The position numbers and the translations under genes were made by a program. Below, piece by piece: positions 44,300 through 57,434 of a stretch of 64,000 bases of DNA (position 1 is its first letter; every line of letters begins with the position of its first letter). Origin of the DNA: Fusarium oxysporum f. sp. lycopersici 4287 (lineage: Eukaryota; Ascomycota; Sordariomycetes; Hypocreales; Nectriaceae). Under the pieces are notes generated by a model. That model had not been told where the DNA came from. It saw only the letters and a list, made by a program, of their open reading frames with translations, and did not search any database. The stretch covers positions 3,984,850 through 4,048,849 of the forward strand of contig NC_030992.1 of NCBI RefSeq assembly GCF_000149955.1, written 5' to 3'.

Positions 44300-46443
44300 T
44301 TACAACCTCGCAGCAGCATTTCCACCGGAACAACAACTCTTTCCCCCAAAGGCCAACTGACTAACCTTATCACTCTGATCCAGCGCGCCCTTCTTCTCCG
44401 CAACCTGCGTGGGGGTGATGGAGTAACTAGGCGGCACATCCATACAAGGATTGTTCGTAAAGAAGTTCCTAGGTCGGAGCAATAACGTCATTGGCTCGAC
44501 GGGCATGATGGGGAAGTCCTCAGGTGCAGGGATGTGTGTAACACCGAAAGTATGCCAAAGAACAATGTCGGTGTTTTCGGTGGATGCTGATCCTTCGGCG
44601 ATCCACTCGGGAAGACCTTGGGATGGCTCGCCAGATGTTTGAGGGACGTGACGACCTGCAGCCCAGAGTTCATCATCGCGATCTGTACATTATTAGCGTC
44701 ATACCATATTGAGGGAGGTAAAAGACTTACAAGGAGTGACGTGAACAGCATGGCGGGCAAAACCAGCACGCTTCCAAACCAGCGATCCCTCCTTCGGCAA
44801 AAGGCCTGGAACCTCTCTGCTAACAAGCTTATAAGACGCAGGCTTCTTCGAATAAGGATGCAGCTTATTCTCATTAACCATCTCCCACGTCCTGCTCGTC
44901 GCACCGTTATAATCTGTCTTTGCCTGCCCACTCGTCCTCAACTTTGTCTTCTTGGCGTAAAACGCATTGCCGTATTTGTTCTGGGGACTTCCGACGGGTG
45001 CCTCACTAGCAACTGTGTCGACCATGTTGACAGTGTTGTTCACGCCGTCGATCATGGGGTTCACGCGCAGACAGAACAGGTGCTGATGGTTGTGCGCGTT
45101 GACCTGGGGATAAACCTCTGTTCCCCACGGTCCAGCTTCTTCACCCTCGTTAAGGGCGTATGTGTTGAGAATGCCGGTGAGTTTGATCTCGGGCTGGATT
45201 GTTCCGTCTTGGTGGAACACCCACTGGCATGCGTACTCGTAGTTAGCCGCTGTAAAGATCTGTTGCACGATGAGTTTTCGCGCGCGCGTTACAGTGACGG
45301 AATCATCGCGGAAGTCAGTGTGCTTGAAGAGAATACCGTTATCCTCCTCGTGAATACAGATAGCATTCTTGATGGTTCGGATAGAGCCATCGCGCGCAGC
45401 GAATTCGGCGTCGAGGTAGTGAATCACACCCTTGCAGTCGCATCCCAGCGCGAGAGAGTTGGCCATGTATCCTGCGCCGTATTCACCAAGATCAAAAGCG
45501 TGCTTTCGCTGATGAGGATGCTCAGGCGCACCGTACGGCACCACCATTTCCGAGAGGGAAAGGCGGTAGAAGATAGGTCGCTCGATACCCTTGTCGGTGA
45601 AAGTAATGTGGTTCAGCACAATACCCTCCTTGTAGTTGAATCCAATATGGAACTTAAAGTTCTGCCACGAAAGAACACGTCCATTCATGGTAAACGACAC
45701 ACCCTCGGGCTGCGTAATGTTGATAGGCTTGATATCCTTCCGATAACCACCGTTCTCATTGATGTAGCGCGGGGTGTAGTCAATAGCCTTCTGCTTGCTC
45801 AGCGGGCGACGCACGCTGGGGATATCAATGTGGATGATGGCCTTCTTGGCGCCGTCGTAGATGGGGCAGAAGTCAAGGGGGTACTGATACTGGAAGGTAT
45901 CGGGGTCAGGGCGGTAGTACATGAGTGCCTGCTGGAGACGGATGTTGCTGCCGAAGCGCTCGTCGTAGCCGATTGTCCAGGGGTCGCAGTAGACTTTGTG
46001 CATGTCTGATTTGGGGATGCCGGAGATTTCGCACTGTTCTATGACCTTGGGGTCTTTGCGCATGATCTCCTCGACCTGGATGAGTTCCTCGGGTGTGATC
46101 TACTTTGTCAGCTGTGTTCAAAGACTACCAGGTTGAGAGGACTTACAATTGGCTGAAGGCCATCTAGCTTCTCCCACTTCTGAACCTTTCTCGTCTTAAG
46201 ATCCACAAGACCATCATAAACCTTTCCATCAGGAAGAATGACAGTGACATCCGCAATTCTCGCAGGTTTATTTCCATCAGAAGGATGCTCAAGCCACCTC
46301 AACATCTCCTTCTTGCGGGGCTCGTGTAGAGTCACAGCATTGAAGAGGAGTTGGCCGGACTGATACTTGCGGATAGCCTCGACGGCAGCGGCGATCTCAT
46401 CTCCGGAGAGAGGATCAAAAGGATGATGTTGCGTGAGACCCAT
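44300..46443 (-). CDS. copper amine oxidase, probably peroxisomal
   Basis: Three exons: 46443..46147, 46099..44731 and 44682..44300, with introns of 47 and 48 nt (GTAAGT). The product is 682 residues, close to yeast methylamine oxidase. The order is N2/N3-type small domains, then the catalytic beta-sandwich. Key residues are visible. Y386 lies in A-N-Y-E-Y and is the tyrosine converted to topaquinone. D302 in F-D-L-G-E-Y-G is the catalytic base. H-N-H gives two copper ligands, and the His of T-H-I-P-A-P-E-D-F-P is the third. The enzyme oxidises primary amines to aldehyde, ammonia and peroxide. The C-terminus A-A-R-L resembles a PTS1 peroxisomal signal and there is no signal peptide, so a peroxisomal site is likely. 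It probably lets the fungus use amines as nitrogen source. Confidence 0.95.
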
Positions 46444-47737
46444 GGTGACTGTATTGAGGTTTACTGGTTAGGTGAAGACGGTATGGTATGGGGGAGGAAG
46501 AGGAGGGATATATAGTTTTTGGGACATGATGATAAGAGCGTCTCGAGTTGGAAATACACGACTCTTTTTTCCGTATCGGGATTGATGTGTGACAGCTCCT
46601 CTAGCTCTCATGGTGGGGAGGCGATATCGCGGGGTAATCGTGAGCCTCACGGAAAGATAAACTGAATTGGGTTTAGTTATCAGTTGATAAGATAGGCTCC
46701 TCAGATCTCGACCTCCCCGCTTGAATTTATTACAAAACAGGTAATTATAACCTGTTTTTCGCACCGGATATTGAATCCCGTTGAGTCCCGTACGTAACAA
46801 GATCATGATGGATAGGAATATCTCTGTTTTGGTACTTATTACACCTCGTGACACACACCAAAGAAGCTGTTTTATCCAGAATTACCTCTTTCATCTTGAT
46901 TGCCACTGAGGGGTTGGATTGGTCTGGCCCAGGAATTGGGGACCCGAGTTCCGGAGTGGATAAAAGTCGATTGAGCCCAGATTTGTTTTATTTTCTTTAG
47001 GTAAAAATATGAGCTTTCCCCGGATTTCGCGATTAGCTTGTCTTGTTCATCTTCGGTGTTGATGCAGCTGTGCCGATTATCGCTGCGAGTGGTGTTTAGT
47101 TGCGACAAGACATTCTCAATTGCAGAGACAAGGCCATTTTCTTGTCATCGCAGGCATGATGCATCTTCTGTCAATTACAACATGCGATACTACCAGGCTG
47201 GGCCTTGGTCTTGGTCTTGGCCTTAGTCGCTGACAGGATGACACCTCGTCGCGCGATTGATGTTTGTCTCAGCGCCATCATCGGCACTCCAAGCGTTATC
47301 TCAGCTCCCCAGCACCAGCCAGCAGAAGAGATCCCAGCAATCGTGTCGCGGCAGCATCATGAGAGCCTTGAGCTGAACAATTCATCCTCGCGATATGGAT
47401 CAATGCCGGAGAAAGCATCGCGTAGCTGCGATATTCGATGTTGGCCACAATTGTGTGTGTTAGCTCTTGTGTCACCTCCTGAGTCCTGCATGCTCATGGT
47501 AGGAATCATGCTAGAAGAGGAACGCGCAATTGCGCGCTGCGCCAAACAAACATGAGTGAGGTCACCATATCTAGACCGCAATTCCCTTGAGACCATCATT
47601 TGCAATTTTCTCTCTTTCTAAATACAACCAATATATTTTATACTCAATAGTTATCAATATTACTTGAATTTATCATCTCGTTTTGTTCCGCTCCAGCCAC
47701 CCCATTCTTCGAGGCCTCTGCCTACGTCACCTCCACA
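46444..47737. other. 1.3-kb divergent intergenic region
   Basis: No gene is supported. It contains promoters for the amine oxidase (left, minus) and the C2H2 gene (right, plus). An inverted pair CAGGTAATTATAACCTG occurs at about 46739-46755. Confidence 0.45.
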
Positions 47738-50297
47738 ATGGAGCATCGTCCTCTCGCTGACCACTCTTCCGCATTACGCCGATATGTCCACGAAACAGAT
47801 TCCTGCCTGTACGCCCGAATATCGGCAGCCAACGGTTCTGACCGAGAGCGATTCTACGTTGACTACCATGAACCCCAGCTTCACACCGTTCAACAAGAAG
47901 TCTCCCGTCGAGAACCAAGCGAGGTCGAGCGATTCCCATTCCTCTGCGTCTTCCATTTCGCAGGCTGCGATAAGAAGTTCGAGAATAAAAGGGACTGGAA
48001 GGACCATGTTGTGTCCCAGCATCTGAAACTAGACCGGGTGCTCTGGGAGTGCAATGAACCCGGCTGCACGCATACCGAGCGCACTCGTCGGCAGAGGCAA
48101 TTCTTCCTACCGGCCGAGGATAAAACCCTACGATTGAAGGACTACAACGGTACAGGTACGCTCTTCGCCAACAAGCACGATTTCCGAACGCATCTTATCA
48201 ACCGTCACCGACGGACCAAGCTGCACGACAAAAAGGAAGATATAAACAAGGTTCTCGACAAAGAGGTGCAATGGCTCCTAGACCGTCAAGACTCGTCGAT
48301 GCGCATGTTATATGGACTGCCTCAAGACCTTGTCTGTCCAATGCCCGAATGCGCATCGGTGCGGTTTGTTGGTACTACGGCTTGGGATCGACGGCTCAAC
48401 CACGCTGCTGAACACTTTCTTGCCAACCCACAATGCTTGAATGTTTTTGGTGGCGAGCTGGATGCTGAGCTTGTACAATGGGCATCCAGCGATGAAGTCG
48501 GCATCCATAAGATGGCGCCAAATGCTCGCCTTGCACAACATGACTGCACCAAATCGATCGCAGACAGTGGCTACAGCAGCATGCCTGGTATACCACCTCA
48601 ACCGAACCTTTCACAGCCGGGCGATTCATCCCCCGTGGTGCCCTCCAAGATCCCAGAGTGGAGCGATGCCACATTCCATTACAGCAGCATGGAGGAACTA
48701 TACCTGAGTGCATTGCCAGGCTGTATGGGAGGCTGGGTTCAAGATCATGAGTGTCTGGAACCTTTGATTGACGAAGAAAGCAGTTCTTCAGCATACCAGT
48801 CTTTCCAGGAATGGCGGTCCCAATACGAGTCCATGGAGGATGATAGTGTCCTCAATACCTCCCAAGACTCGGACTCTAGTGATGAGTCTGATGGAACGCC
48901 TGACGAGAATCCGGAGACTGCGGCTGTTATGCAATGGTTCCATGGATGGCTTCGGCAATGGCTGGCGCCGTTGACACAGGAGAAACCCAGCGGAAATGGT
49001 AGTAGCCAGGCTACCGCATCTCAAAGCCAAACCAGCTCCAGTTCCAGCACGCAGAAGAAGAAAGGAACAGGCCGGCCTCGCCGTGTCCCAAAGCGCAAGC
49101 GAGGCAATGACGGCGAAGACGATGGCAATGAGGAGAGTCCCAAATCTCAACGTGTTGATGGAGGTCAGCAGACACGAATGCTTGCCTGTCCGTACTTCAA
49201 GCGGAACCCGCGAAAATACGGTCGGCCAGAATGGAAGAGCTGCGCACACCCTGGTTATCGGGACCTCCATCGCGTAAAGTAAGCACCACATCCAACGCCA
49301 TAAAGCAATCAAGATTCTAATCCTGAGAAACAGAGAGCACATGTATCGGCGACATTCGCTGCCCGAGTACCAATGTCGGCGCTGTCGCGTGGATCTCAAG
49401 ACCTCAGAAGCCCTGGAGGCGCACTCGCAGCAATTGCAAGCGTGCACGCCAACCGTCGGCAACCAAGACGGCTTGAACCAAGAGCAGGTAAAAAGAATGA
49501 GGAGTAAGAAAGGAACGGGGAAGAACAAGAGCGAGGGGGACAGGTGGAACGACGTTTACTCCATTGCGTTCCCTTATGATCAGCATACGCCCAGCCCTTG
49601 TATGTCAGCTTTGCCCCTACCTATCCCTTCTTTCCAGGAATGACTAACAAGATCAGATCTCTACGATACTGACGAGGATAAAAGTGCCAGGGAGTTCAAT
49701 CTATGCCACGAGTTCGGCGGCTTTTTAACGAGGGAGCTGCCCCCGCTTGTCGGGAGACATTTGAGCACGGTTGGATACCCGTTGCCCGAGTCAATACGAG
49801 ACGACATTGAGCAATTGGTGAGACGGTTTGTTCCTCAGCTGCAGACTTCTTTTTTAAAAGAGATGAGTTTTGTGGCAAGCACTAGCAACGAGCAGCCAGA
49901 CAGTGCATCAGCAACAAATGACGCAGCCAGCTTCGTGGAGTCTACGACAACAAGACGCACTTCTGAGGACTCAGCGACGACGCTTCAACGGGACAATACG
50001 CATGAAGACTCAGTGACAATACTCCCAAGAGGAAGCACCTCTGAAGCGTCAATGTCCATGTTTCCGACAAGCAACGGCTCTCAAGAATTAACGACAATGC
50101 CTCAAATTAATTACGTCGGAGCAGATTCGACGATGCTACATAATGGGACTTTCTCTGGGCAGGGCATGATGATCCCGGCATCTCAGACGATGCCACCATA
50201 CTTTTCGCCGACAATTGAGGATTGGCAGGTAATTTATCAGCAGCTTGGCTATGACCCAAATCTTGCTTTGGGGTTTGGTGGGATGAAAACTTCATAG
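47738..50297 (+). CDS. large fungal C2H2-type zinc finger protein
   Basis: Three exons: 47738..49278, 49334..49599 and 49657..50297. Introns are 55 and 57 nt (GTAAGC, GTATGT); the joined product is 815 residues. An N-terminal group of Cys/His pairs is present: F-L-C-V-F-H-F-A-G-C-D-K-K-F-x9-H-x4-H, then C-N-E-P-G-C-x-H, and C-P-M-P-E-C-x9-W-x4-H-x3-H. A disordered acidic Ser/Asp section and a basic patch (P-R-R-V-P-K-R-K-R) follow, probably a nuclear signal. The middle block L-A-C-P-Y-F-K-R-N-P-x-K-Y, C-x-H-P-G-Y, R-x-K-x-H-x-x-R-x-H and Y-Q-C-x-R-C is the C2H2-like module common in fungal multidomain and heterokaryon-related proteins. The last 200 residues are Thr/Ser-rich. It is probably nuclear; the target is unknown. 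Confidence 0.8.
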
Positions 50298-50896
50298 GAT
50301 ACAAGTTCATACCTACTTATTGTATAATATAAATTTTGACCAAGACGTGCTTCTATTGCTACAGCGTCATGATCCTTCGAATAGGAGACAGTTCACCGAA
50401 TTTGTAAGAACAATTATTGCATCACGAGTTAAAAGGTTGAGCGGTAGCCGATACATAATTAATTTCATCAATGGCGATAAGGCAGCTCTCTGACCCGCCT
50501 GCTTCTTCGTGCTGGTGTCCACTAAATTGGTCAGCTTTCAGCGGCTGCCAGCGCTACATGTTAGTGGGCAGGCGTCGCAACCAGACCCCGACCATGAACT
50601 CCAAGAAATCATCACCAAAAATGCAAGATACACACAAACAAGCTCTTTGTTACTCAAACTTTTATTAATAGTAGATAGATCATTCGCTCAGACTTGTATA
50701 TATAACATGACATATCGACCGCCAACTCCAGACATCTATGATTTGCTTTGCTTTGTGGCTTTCCTTTCCGTTCCTATAAATGATTGCTCTGATCGAACTC
50801 GTACATTAAAACAGATGCAGCACTCGTTCAATCTCTAAATAATGCAACATAACATGAGCCAAATTAACACAAGTATCCAGTATAACATGCTCGCAC
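50298..50896. other. convergent intergenic region
   Basis: No gene is supported between the stops of the C2H2 gene and the Ca2+-ATPase gene. AT-rich stretch at about 50640-50710. Confidence 0.5.
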
Positions 50897-53800
50897 TCAC
50901 GCCTGTCGCGCCTCAAGGTTCTCGTTACTAACACCCTGTCCAGGCTGCAATCCTGCTACACTAGCAGCCACGATACCCGGCATACCAACGACTGACATCA
51001 TCGGCGAGATGGGTGGTCTGTTCGAAGACCTTGACGAACCGCGTCGACTGCGAAGCTTGCTTCTAGGTCGAGACTCGGATCTCTTGCGTCGAAGCATCTT
51101 CTCACGTGAGCGCGCCATGGCATCGCTCAACGCCGTCATGCGTCCGCCGCGAACACGCTTCAAGAACTCGAGATCATCGCGAATGCCGAGAAGTGCGGTA
51201 TCCATATCATACCCCTCCAGCTTCTCCTTAGGGAATGGTTCAGTGCCGTCTTCTTCGGAAGTATCCTTCTTCTTGCGCGAGAAGCGGATCCAGCTTGGCC
51301 ACAGCTTAGCGAGGACTTTGACAAAGGCGTGGAACCATTCATCAGGGAATAAACGAATGAGTACACCAATGGGAATAGAGAAGAATCCAAGAACAAGAGA
51401 AATTCCCCACTGGATACCGTTCAAGCGTGTAACGACAAAGGCGTCGCTGCCGAAGAAGATGATGATGATCTGTCCAGCTGCCATGATGGTCATCATAAGC
51501 ATGAACAAATGGTTGCGGTGAAGGCCCTCGAAGATGTTGAGCTTGTTATCGATACGTCGACTGTTGACGAGCTTAAAGATCTGCATAAAGACAAAGATGT
51601 TGAAGATGAGGGATCGGACTTCGCGTTCTTCATAGCCGAGGATTGAATCGCGACCGAACCAGAGGACGAAACATACGATGAGCTGGTAGATCGATTGACC
51701 GATGATCATCTTCCACATGGTAATTGTGATAAGCGGTGCAGTTCGAGCTTCGGGTTCGCGGTGCAGTAAACTTCCAGTCGGAGGATCGGTAGCGAGAGCG
51801 AGCGCAGCGAAAGTATCCATGATCAGGTTCACCCAAAGCAGCTGAACAGCGTTGAGAACAGATTTCTGCTCATCGTCCGAAACAGCCGAGATGAACGTTA
51901 CACCCACAGCTGTGATGTTAACGGTAAGTTGAAACTGCAAGAACTTCTTAACCGAGTCGTTAATAGCACGACCCCAACCCAAAGCCACAACAATAGAGGA
52001 GAAGTTATCGTCCATGAGGATGATATCCGATGCTTCCTTGGCGACTTCTGTGCCAGTAATACCCATCGAGAAACCAACATCCGCCGCCTTGAGCGCAGGA
52101 GCATCGTTCGTTCCATCACCTGTAACAGCGACAATCTCACCGAGCGAGCGCAACGTCTTGACGAGGATGCGTTTATCCTCCGGACTCGACCTAGCGAGCA
52201 CACGGAGTTTCTTCACGACTGCTGTGCGGTCTGATTCAGAGAGCTTGCGGAAGTCGGAGCCTTGCATCACGGCGTTGGGCTCGTTGATGGTGCTTTCGGT
52301 GAGGATGCCGCAGTTGAGAGCGATGGCGCGCGCGGTCTCGACGTTGTCGCCTGTTACCATCTTTACGTTGACGGAGGCGATACCGCAGTCGTTTACGGCC
52401 TCGGGGACGCCCTTGCGCACGGGATCTTGGATGCCGACGACGCCCATCCAGGTGAGGTTATGCACCAAATCGGTGAGATCGATCTCGGCGTTGTCGTCTT
52501 CGGGGCGGAGGGTGAGAACAGGAGGCCAGTTCTCAAAGTCGCGGTAAGCAAGACCCAAAGTTCGCAGAGAGTTTGTCGCATAGTTGAAGATGATAGATCG
52601 CAATTCCTCTTTTCCATCGTCGGAGAGGGCCTCGGTGGTAGGTGACGTTGTAGGATCGCCGAGAATGGTGGTGCATTCGCCGAGAACAATTTCGGAAGCA
52701 CCCTTGATGTAGAGTCTGTACTTGGGCTTATCCTTCGTCGGGCCGGGGATCTGGACAACGGCGCCCATGCATTTGCGCTGGGAGTTGAATGGGAAGAGAC
52801 GTGTGACGGGATGGTTGGCGCGTTCGATTGCGAGGGGACCGAGACCGAGATATCGACGGGCCCAGTCGAGAAGAGCAGTCTCAGTCTTTGTGCCAACGAA
52901 GCCTTGCTTTCCTTCTTCATCTGACTCGAAAGCCGTGGTGTTAACAGTGATGGCAGTCTTGAGAAGTTCCTTGTACTCAGGATCAAGCTTGGACGAGAAC
53001 TGAGCCAGCGCAATGGTCTCTCGCTTCTCAGCACCAGCAGACTCCTGCTCGAACGACGAATCGCCAAAGGAGAAGAGTCCGCGAATACCCAATGATCCAG
53101 CGACGACGGTCATGATATTCTCAGTAAGCGTACCAGTCTTGTCGGAGCAAATAACCGTGGCGTTACCCATAGTCTCACACGATTGAAGATGTCGCACCAA
53201 GTTATTCTCGCGCGTCATCTTCTTCGTCGCGAAAGCGAGAGAGAGTGTAACTGCGAGGGGAAGACCTTCTGGGACGGCGACGACGATGACGGTGATGGAT
53301 GTGATGAGGATCTGGAGGAAGTCTTGGCCTTTTTGCTCGCCACTTTCGTGGTTGTTGGGGAGTTTGGCAAGGAATTCGATGAGGAGGACGAAGAAGAGCA
53401 AGAGACCAGCTGCGCTACCAAGCTTCGCAATGTACCCTGACCTGTTAGTATGTATACTGAGATGTTATGCGATGACTTACCAGCGAGGAGATTGAGCTTT
53501 GCCTGAAGAGGCGTCAGTCCCGGATCATCACGAAGCGACATCATCGTCTTTCCATGACTACTCTGCTCTCCCACCGCCGTAACAAGAAACGTTCCCACGC
53601 CATCGAGAACTTTCGCACCCGAGATGATGAACGGATCAAGCTTCTTCAACGGCGGCGCCTGCTCGTGCAACAGCGCATGAAGAACCTGCTCCGCGGGAAC
53701 CTTCTTAATAAGATCCGACTCTCCCGTCGCCGAACTCTCATCACAGCTGAGATTATGGCCCTCGATAAAAACACCATCCACGGGGATGACATCGCCTGGC

Positions 53801-54795
53801 TCAAGAAGCATGACATCGCCGACTAGTACATCGTGAATAGAGATATTCTGGGGTTTTCCGGAGCGGGTGATCTTCACGATGCGGTCTTCCTTCTTCTGGT
53901 TGAGTTTCTGAAACTGTCGCTCTTTTTGCCAATCGTTTGCTGCACCGACGACAACGACGATTGTGATGGCCACAATGATAGCGACGCCTTCAACCCATTC
54001 GACTTTCGCACCGCCGTCTTCATGCGATCCTCCAAAGGTTTGGTACAGACCTAAAGCAAGTGATACAACAGCTGCGATGCAGAGAAGGATGAGGACGCGG
54101 TCCTGCAGAGCGATCCATGCTAGTTCAAGAAACGACTTTGACTTTGGTTCCGGAAGCCGATTCGCGCCGTACACTCGTTTCCGATCAGGAAACGCATCTT
54201 TTCCTGAAGCGTGCGCATCGCTATGCGTCGTCTTCTCAACCTTTGAAGAAGTCGCTTCTTCGAACGACACTGCACCAGCGAGCTTTCCCTCATCCACGCT
54301 CAATCCCGCCTTTGCATCAGTCCTCAAACCTTTCTGCAGACCGGGCAGTCCACCAAGCGCAACAAAAGCCGCCAAGTTCTTTGGGTTAATAAGTTTCGCC
54401 AATTGACCCGGCGAAAAGGCAAATGGGTTGTTTTCCACGTGAAAGAGGTCTTCCTCGCCTGGGTCGGGCTTTAAGATTTCGGCTTGGTCGCCTTTTCTTA
54501 GGGCTTCTACTTCGCGAGACATCTGCTCATGATCGGTCCCGACTTTTGTAGATGGCGACGAGGACCATGATTCGGTTCGAGATTTAGCTGTTGGTACTGC
54601 AAGAGTATTCGTATCATCTAGCGGAGATGGAGAGATTGAATCTGCAGGTGCTAGTTCTACTGTGTTAGCGTGCATGCTCGTACGATGTCGTTGAAGTCGC
54701 CGCACTGGAGAATTACCGGGATCGTTTGAGTCGACAGCAGCAGTGTCGACAGTGATTGTAGGAGCGCGCGGGCGTCGTGGAGCGTTAGAGTCCAT
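50897..54795 (-). CDS. PMC1: P2B-type Ca2+-transporting ATPase, PMC1-like
   Basis: Two exons: 54795..53481 and 53436..50897, with a 44-nt intron (GTAAGT..TCAG). The product is 1284 residues. The ATG at 54795 follows a pyrimidine-rich leader. An N-terminal disordered region of about 200 residues precedes the first helices. Diagnostic sites occur in order: A-T-G-E-S (actuator), V-A-V-P-E-G-L-P (helix 4), D537-K-T-G-T-L-T (phosphorylated Asp), K-G-A-S-E (nucleotide site), and V-T-G-D-N and G-D-G-T-N-D-A-P (hinge). About ten membrane helices are arranged as in PMCA-type pumps. A basic Ser/Arg-rich tail ends the protein. It pumps Ca2+ out of the cytosol, in fungi mainly into the vacuole, and is usually under calcineurin control. 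No calmodulin site was identified with confidence. Confidence 0.95.
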
Positions 54796-57434
54796 GTTGA
54801 CGACCTGTGATGGAATGTGTTCATGAGAGTTGGGAGAAAAGATGAAAAGAGGAGAAGCCAAGATATTGAGACTCAAGCGCTGGGGTGAGAGGCAAGCAGG
54901 GGATGAAAATACACTTCCGACACAGCCACAGCCACGAGGCATGCCAAGATCCTGGGCGGGCTGTGTGATTGGTGATGCGGAGGGCTAAGATGTTATTGCT
55001 TGGAGTTGCGAATCTTGGCATTTGCAGGGGTACTTTTTTGTTTAATCAGTAGGACTTGTTCCGTGCTTAACCTGCTAAACAAACTGCCACAGTACTATTA
55101 TCTTGATGAAAATAATGTACCACTTTACATCACCGGTATAGCCTTTACCTACTCACAAACATCTACAGAGGTACTGCTCTTCAGTGATCAGTTTGTCGTA
55201 TTCCAACCGCCAGCCAAGATCTAAACGCCCACTAACCGTCCAGGCCGTCCCCACTCCCAAATCACAAATCCAAGGTCCCCATAAGTCGCCCCATAAGTCG
55301 CCCCACAACGTCATTGTCTAAGCCTCTTTTTTTAAGCTTAATAGCGCCCATCACGCTAGATCTCATTGACTCCTTCCCTCCCTGGTAACCTTCATCTCCC
55401 TCTGTTGCAAAAAAAGGGGGCGATTTAATAAATCCAGTTTTTAAAGTTAATTCAACCACCTTCTCTGTGTAGTTCAGAGTCCAAAGAACTCTCTCATCCT
55501 ATTATGTGCAGTTTTGTACACAGCCCGGTATGGTCCACTTAGGTCATGCAGAGGGAACCTTTTGGAAGATGGTGATGTTTGGAGCGAGGGGATTGGCTGG
55601 GACGCGAAGAAATCTTGAATCAAATACATCATGCAGTGAATGGCATGATGACTAGATGATGCCCAATTCGGTAGTTCGTTGAACATAACGTGTTTAATGG
55701 ACACCAGGCACGTTAGACGGTGAATAAACATCGTTGGCAAGTATCGTACGTGGCACTCGAGGCTTTGTACACATGACAGACCCGCCAGTGACATCTCACC
55801 CTCTTCTCAAGGTATCAACGGGACTTGATAGCGCCGATTTGCTCCAACGATCGATACTGTATCATCGTGCATAAACAACACAAAAAACCAGAAACTTACC
55901 CGTAAACAAGGAGGCCACCCGTAATTTGAATGCCGGGGCAACCCCTGTCTTGGGTTAAGCTTAATTTCGCTGCATATTTTCCTGCTCAGCTCCATGACGT
56001 CAGTGAAGGCATCGGATGATGGGGGCAAGACGAATTGGTAAGGTAGGGGAAAATGGGATGAGCCACCAGGATATTCATCTCGGGAGGTTCTGAATGGAGA
56101 AGGACGGTATTAAGCTTTCAGCTAGACAATTCCGATCGGGGCGGTGTTGAGGCGATGCTGAGGCTATGGGAGACGCGTAGATTTTGTGTATTTGTTGAGA
56201 GAGGCAGCCGGGAGAGATGGAAAACATGAGATTTGAGCTTGTGATGCCGAATTGAGGACGTGTTGAGGGGGCAAATTGAGAGGCGAAGGTATTGCGGTTG
56301 ATTGACGCGTTCATGGTGACGACGTGACCATAGGGAGGCTACTACAGATAGCTTGAACGCCTGCGATATCAGGAAAAATAATTCCTGAGGATGAAATTAC
56401 TGCCTGATTGTCAGGATTGCTCGTAAAGAGTCTGATCATCATTTGTGTCGTTGTCGCGCTGCCGCACCTTGGGCTTCTTCGCGTTGGTGACTCGAGATTA
56501 CATTGAGTACCTAGGTACAAAGCACATGGGAATATTTCGCGACGAACATCGCAATAAAAGAAATCTCGGAAGGAAAGTGATCGGCTTGAATCGGCGATAG
56601 CTCCAATTGTATTTCTCCTCCTCTCCGACGCAGAATAACATTACGCGGGATTAATGGCTCGAGGTGAAATGTCAAATGCGCATTCCTACCCGGGACCTCT
56701 AATTTTAATCTTTGCGCAACCACAGTTGATGGGAATTGCTGTAAATTACACCAGATCTACCATAAAACAGACGAGCCTTTGCCGAATTTGACAACACAAG
56801 ATGGGCGAACCATGAAATTTAAAGACAATTACAGCCTGCAGGTAATGTCCCAAATCTCTTGCCTTGTCTGCAGTTTTAGTCGTTCATCGCTGCTGCATCA
56901 ATCGCGTCGTGCGAAAGCATTGTAGACCACGCGACAGAACGCACATGGCTCGACACTCAAGTACTGCGGTTTCCAGTCGAAGTAGGCGTTGGGGAATGGG
57001 ATCATTAAGACAACTTCACGCGGCGTCTCAAACACAATTTATGTCAACCCAGTCTTGGGTTTCAAGGGCCTTGGAGTTCTCGTGATCCAGGCCTAGCTTC
57101 ATGATAATAGTACTTACGCTTGAAGTCGGGTTCTTGTCCTCTATCTAAGAAGCTCTTGTGACCTCGCTACGTTCAAGGACAGATACACAGCTTGGGAGTG
57201 ATCCGTCGCTGTTCATGTCTCCCAGCAGAGCTACAAGGGTTCATCCATCGAATGATCACCTATCGTAGTCGTACTGCGACATGCCGCATTCTCCTCAGAT
57301 GTAGAGTCGCAGCTGCACCGACAACTGGCAGTATGTAGTCTACGTCCTGAAACTCAACGGCAAGCTGAGGAAAGCCGCGACGATGAGTCCATCGAAGAAA
57401 ACTGGATTGACCCAGAGTTCAGGCTAGCCAACTA
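54796..57434. other. 2.6-kb region without a supported gene
   Basis: I see no convincing gene. A short direct repeat (CCCCATAAGTCG, twice) sits at about 55278-55304. The left end is the promoter of the Ca2+-ATPase. Many short open frames exist on both strands but none has coding character. Confidence 0.4.

Noticed and set aside
44618..46009. 463-codon open frame on the plus strand
   Set aside because: It is the antisense of the copper amine oxidase exon, whose protein has all active-site residues; the plus-strand product is Val/Leu-rich shadow sequence.
48788..49528. 246-codon minus-strand frame in the large C2H2 gene
   Set aside because: Antisense of spliced zinc-finger exons with clear Cys/His patterns.
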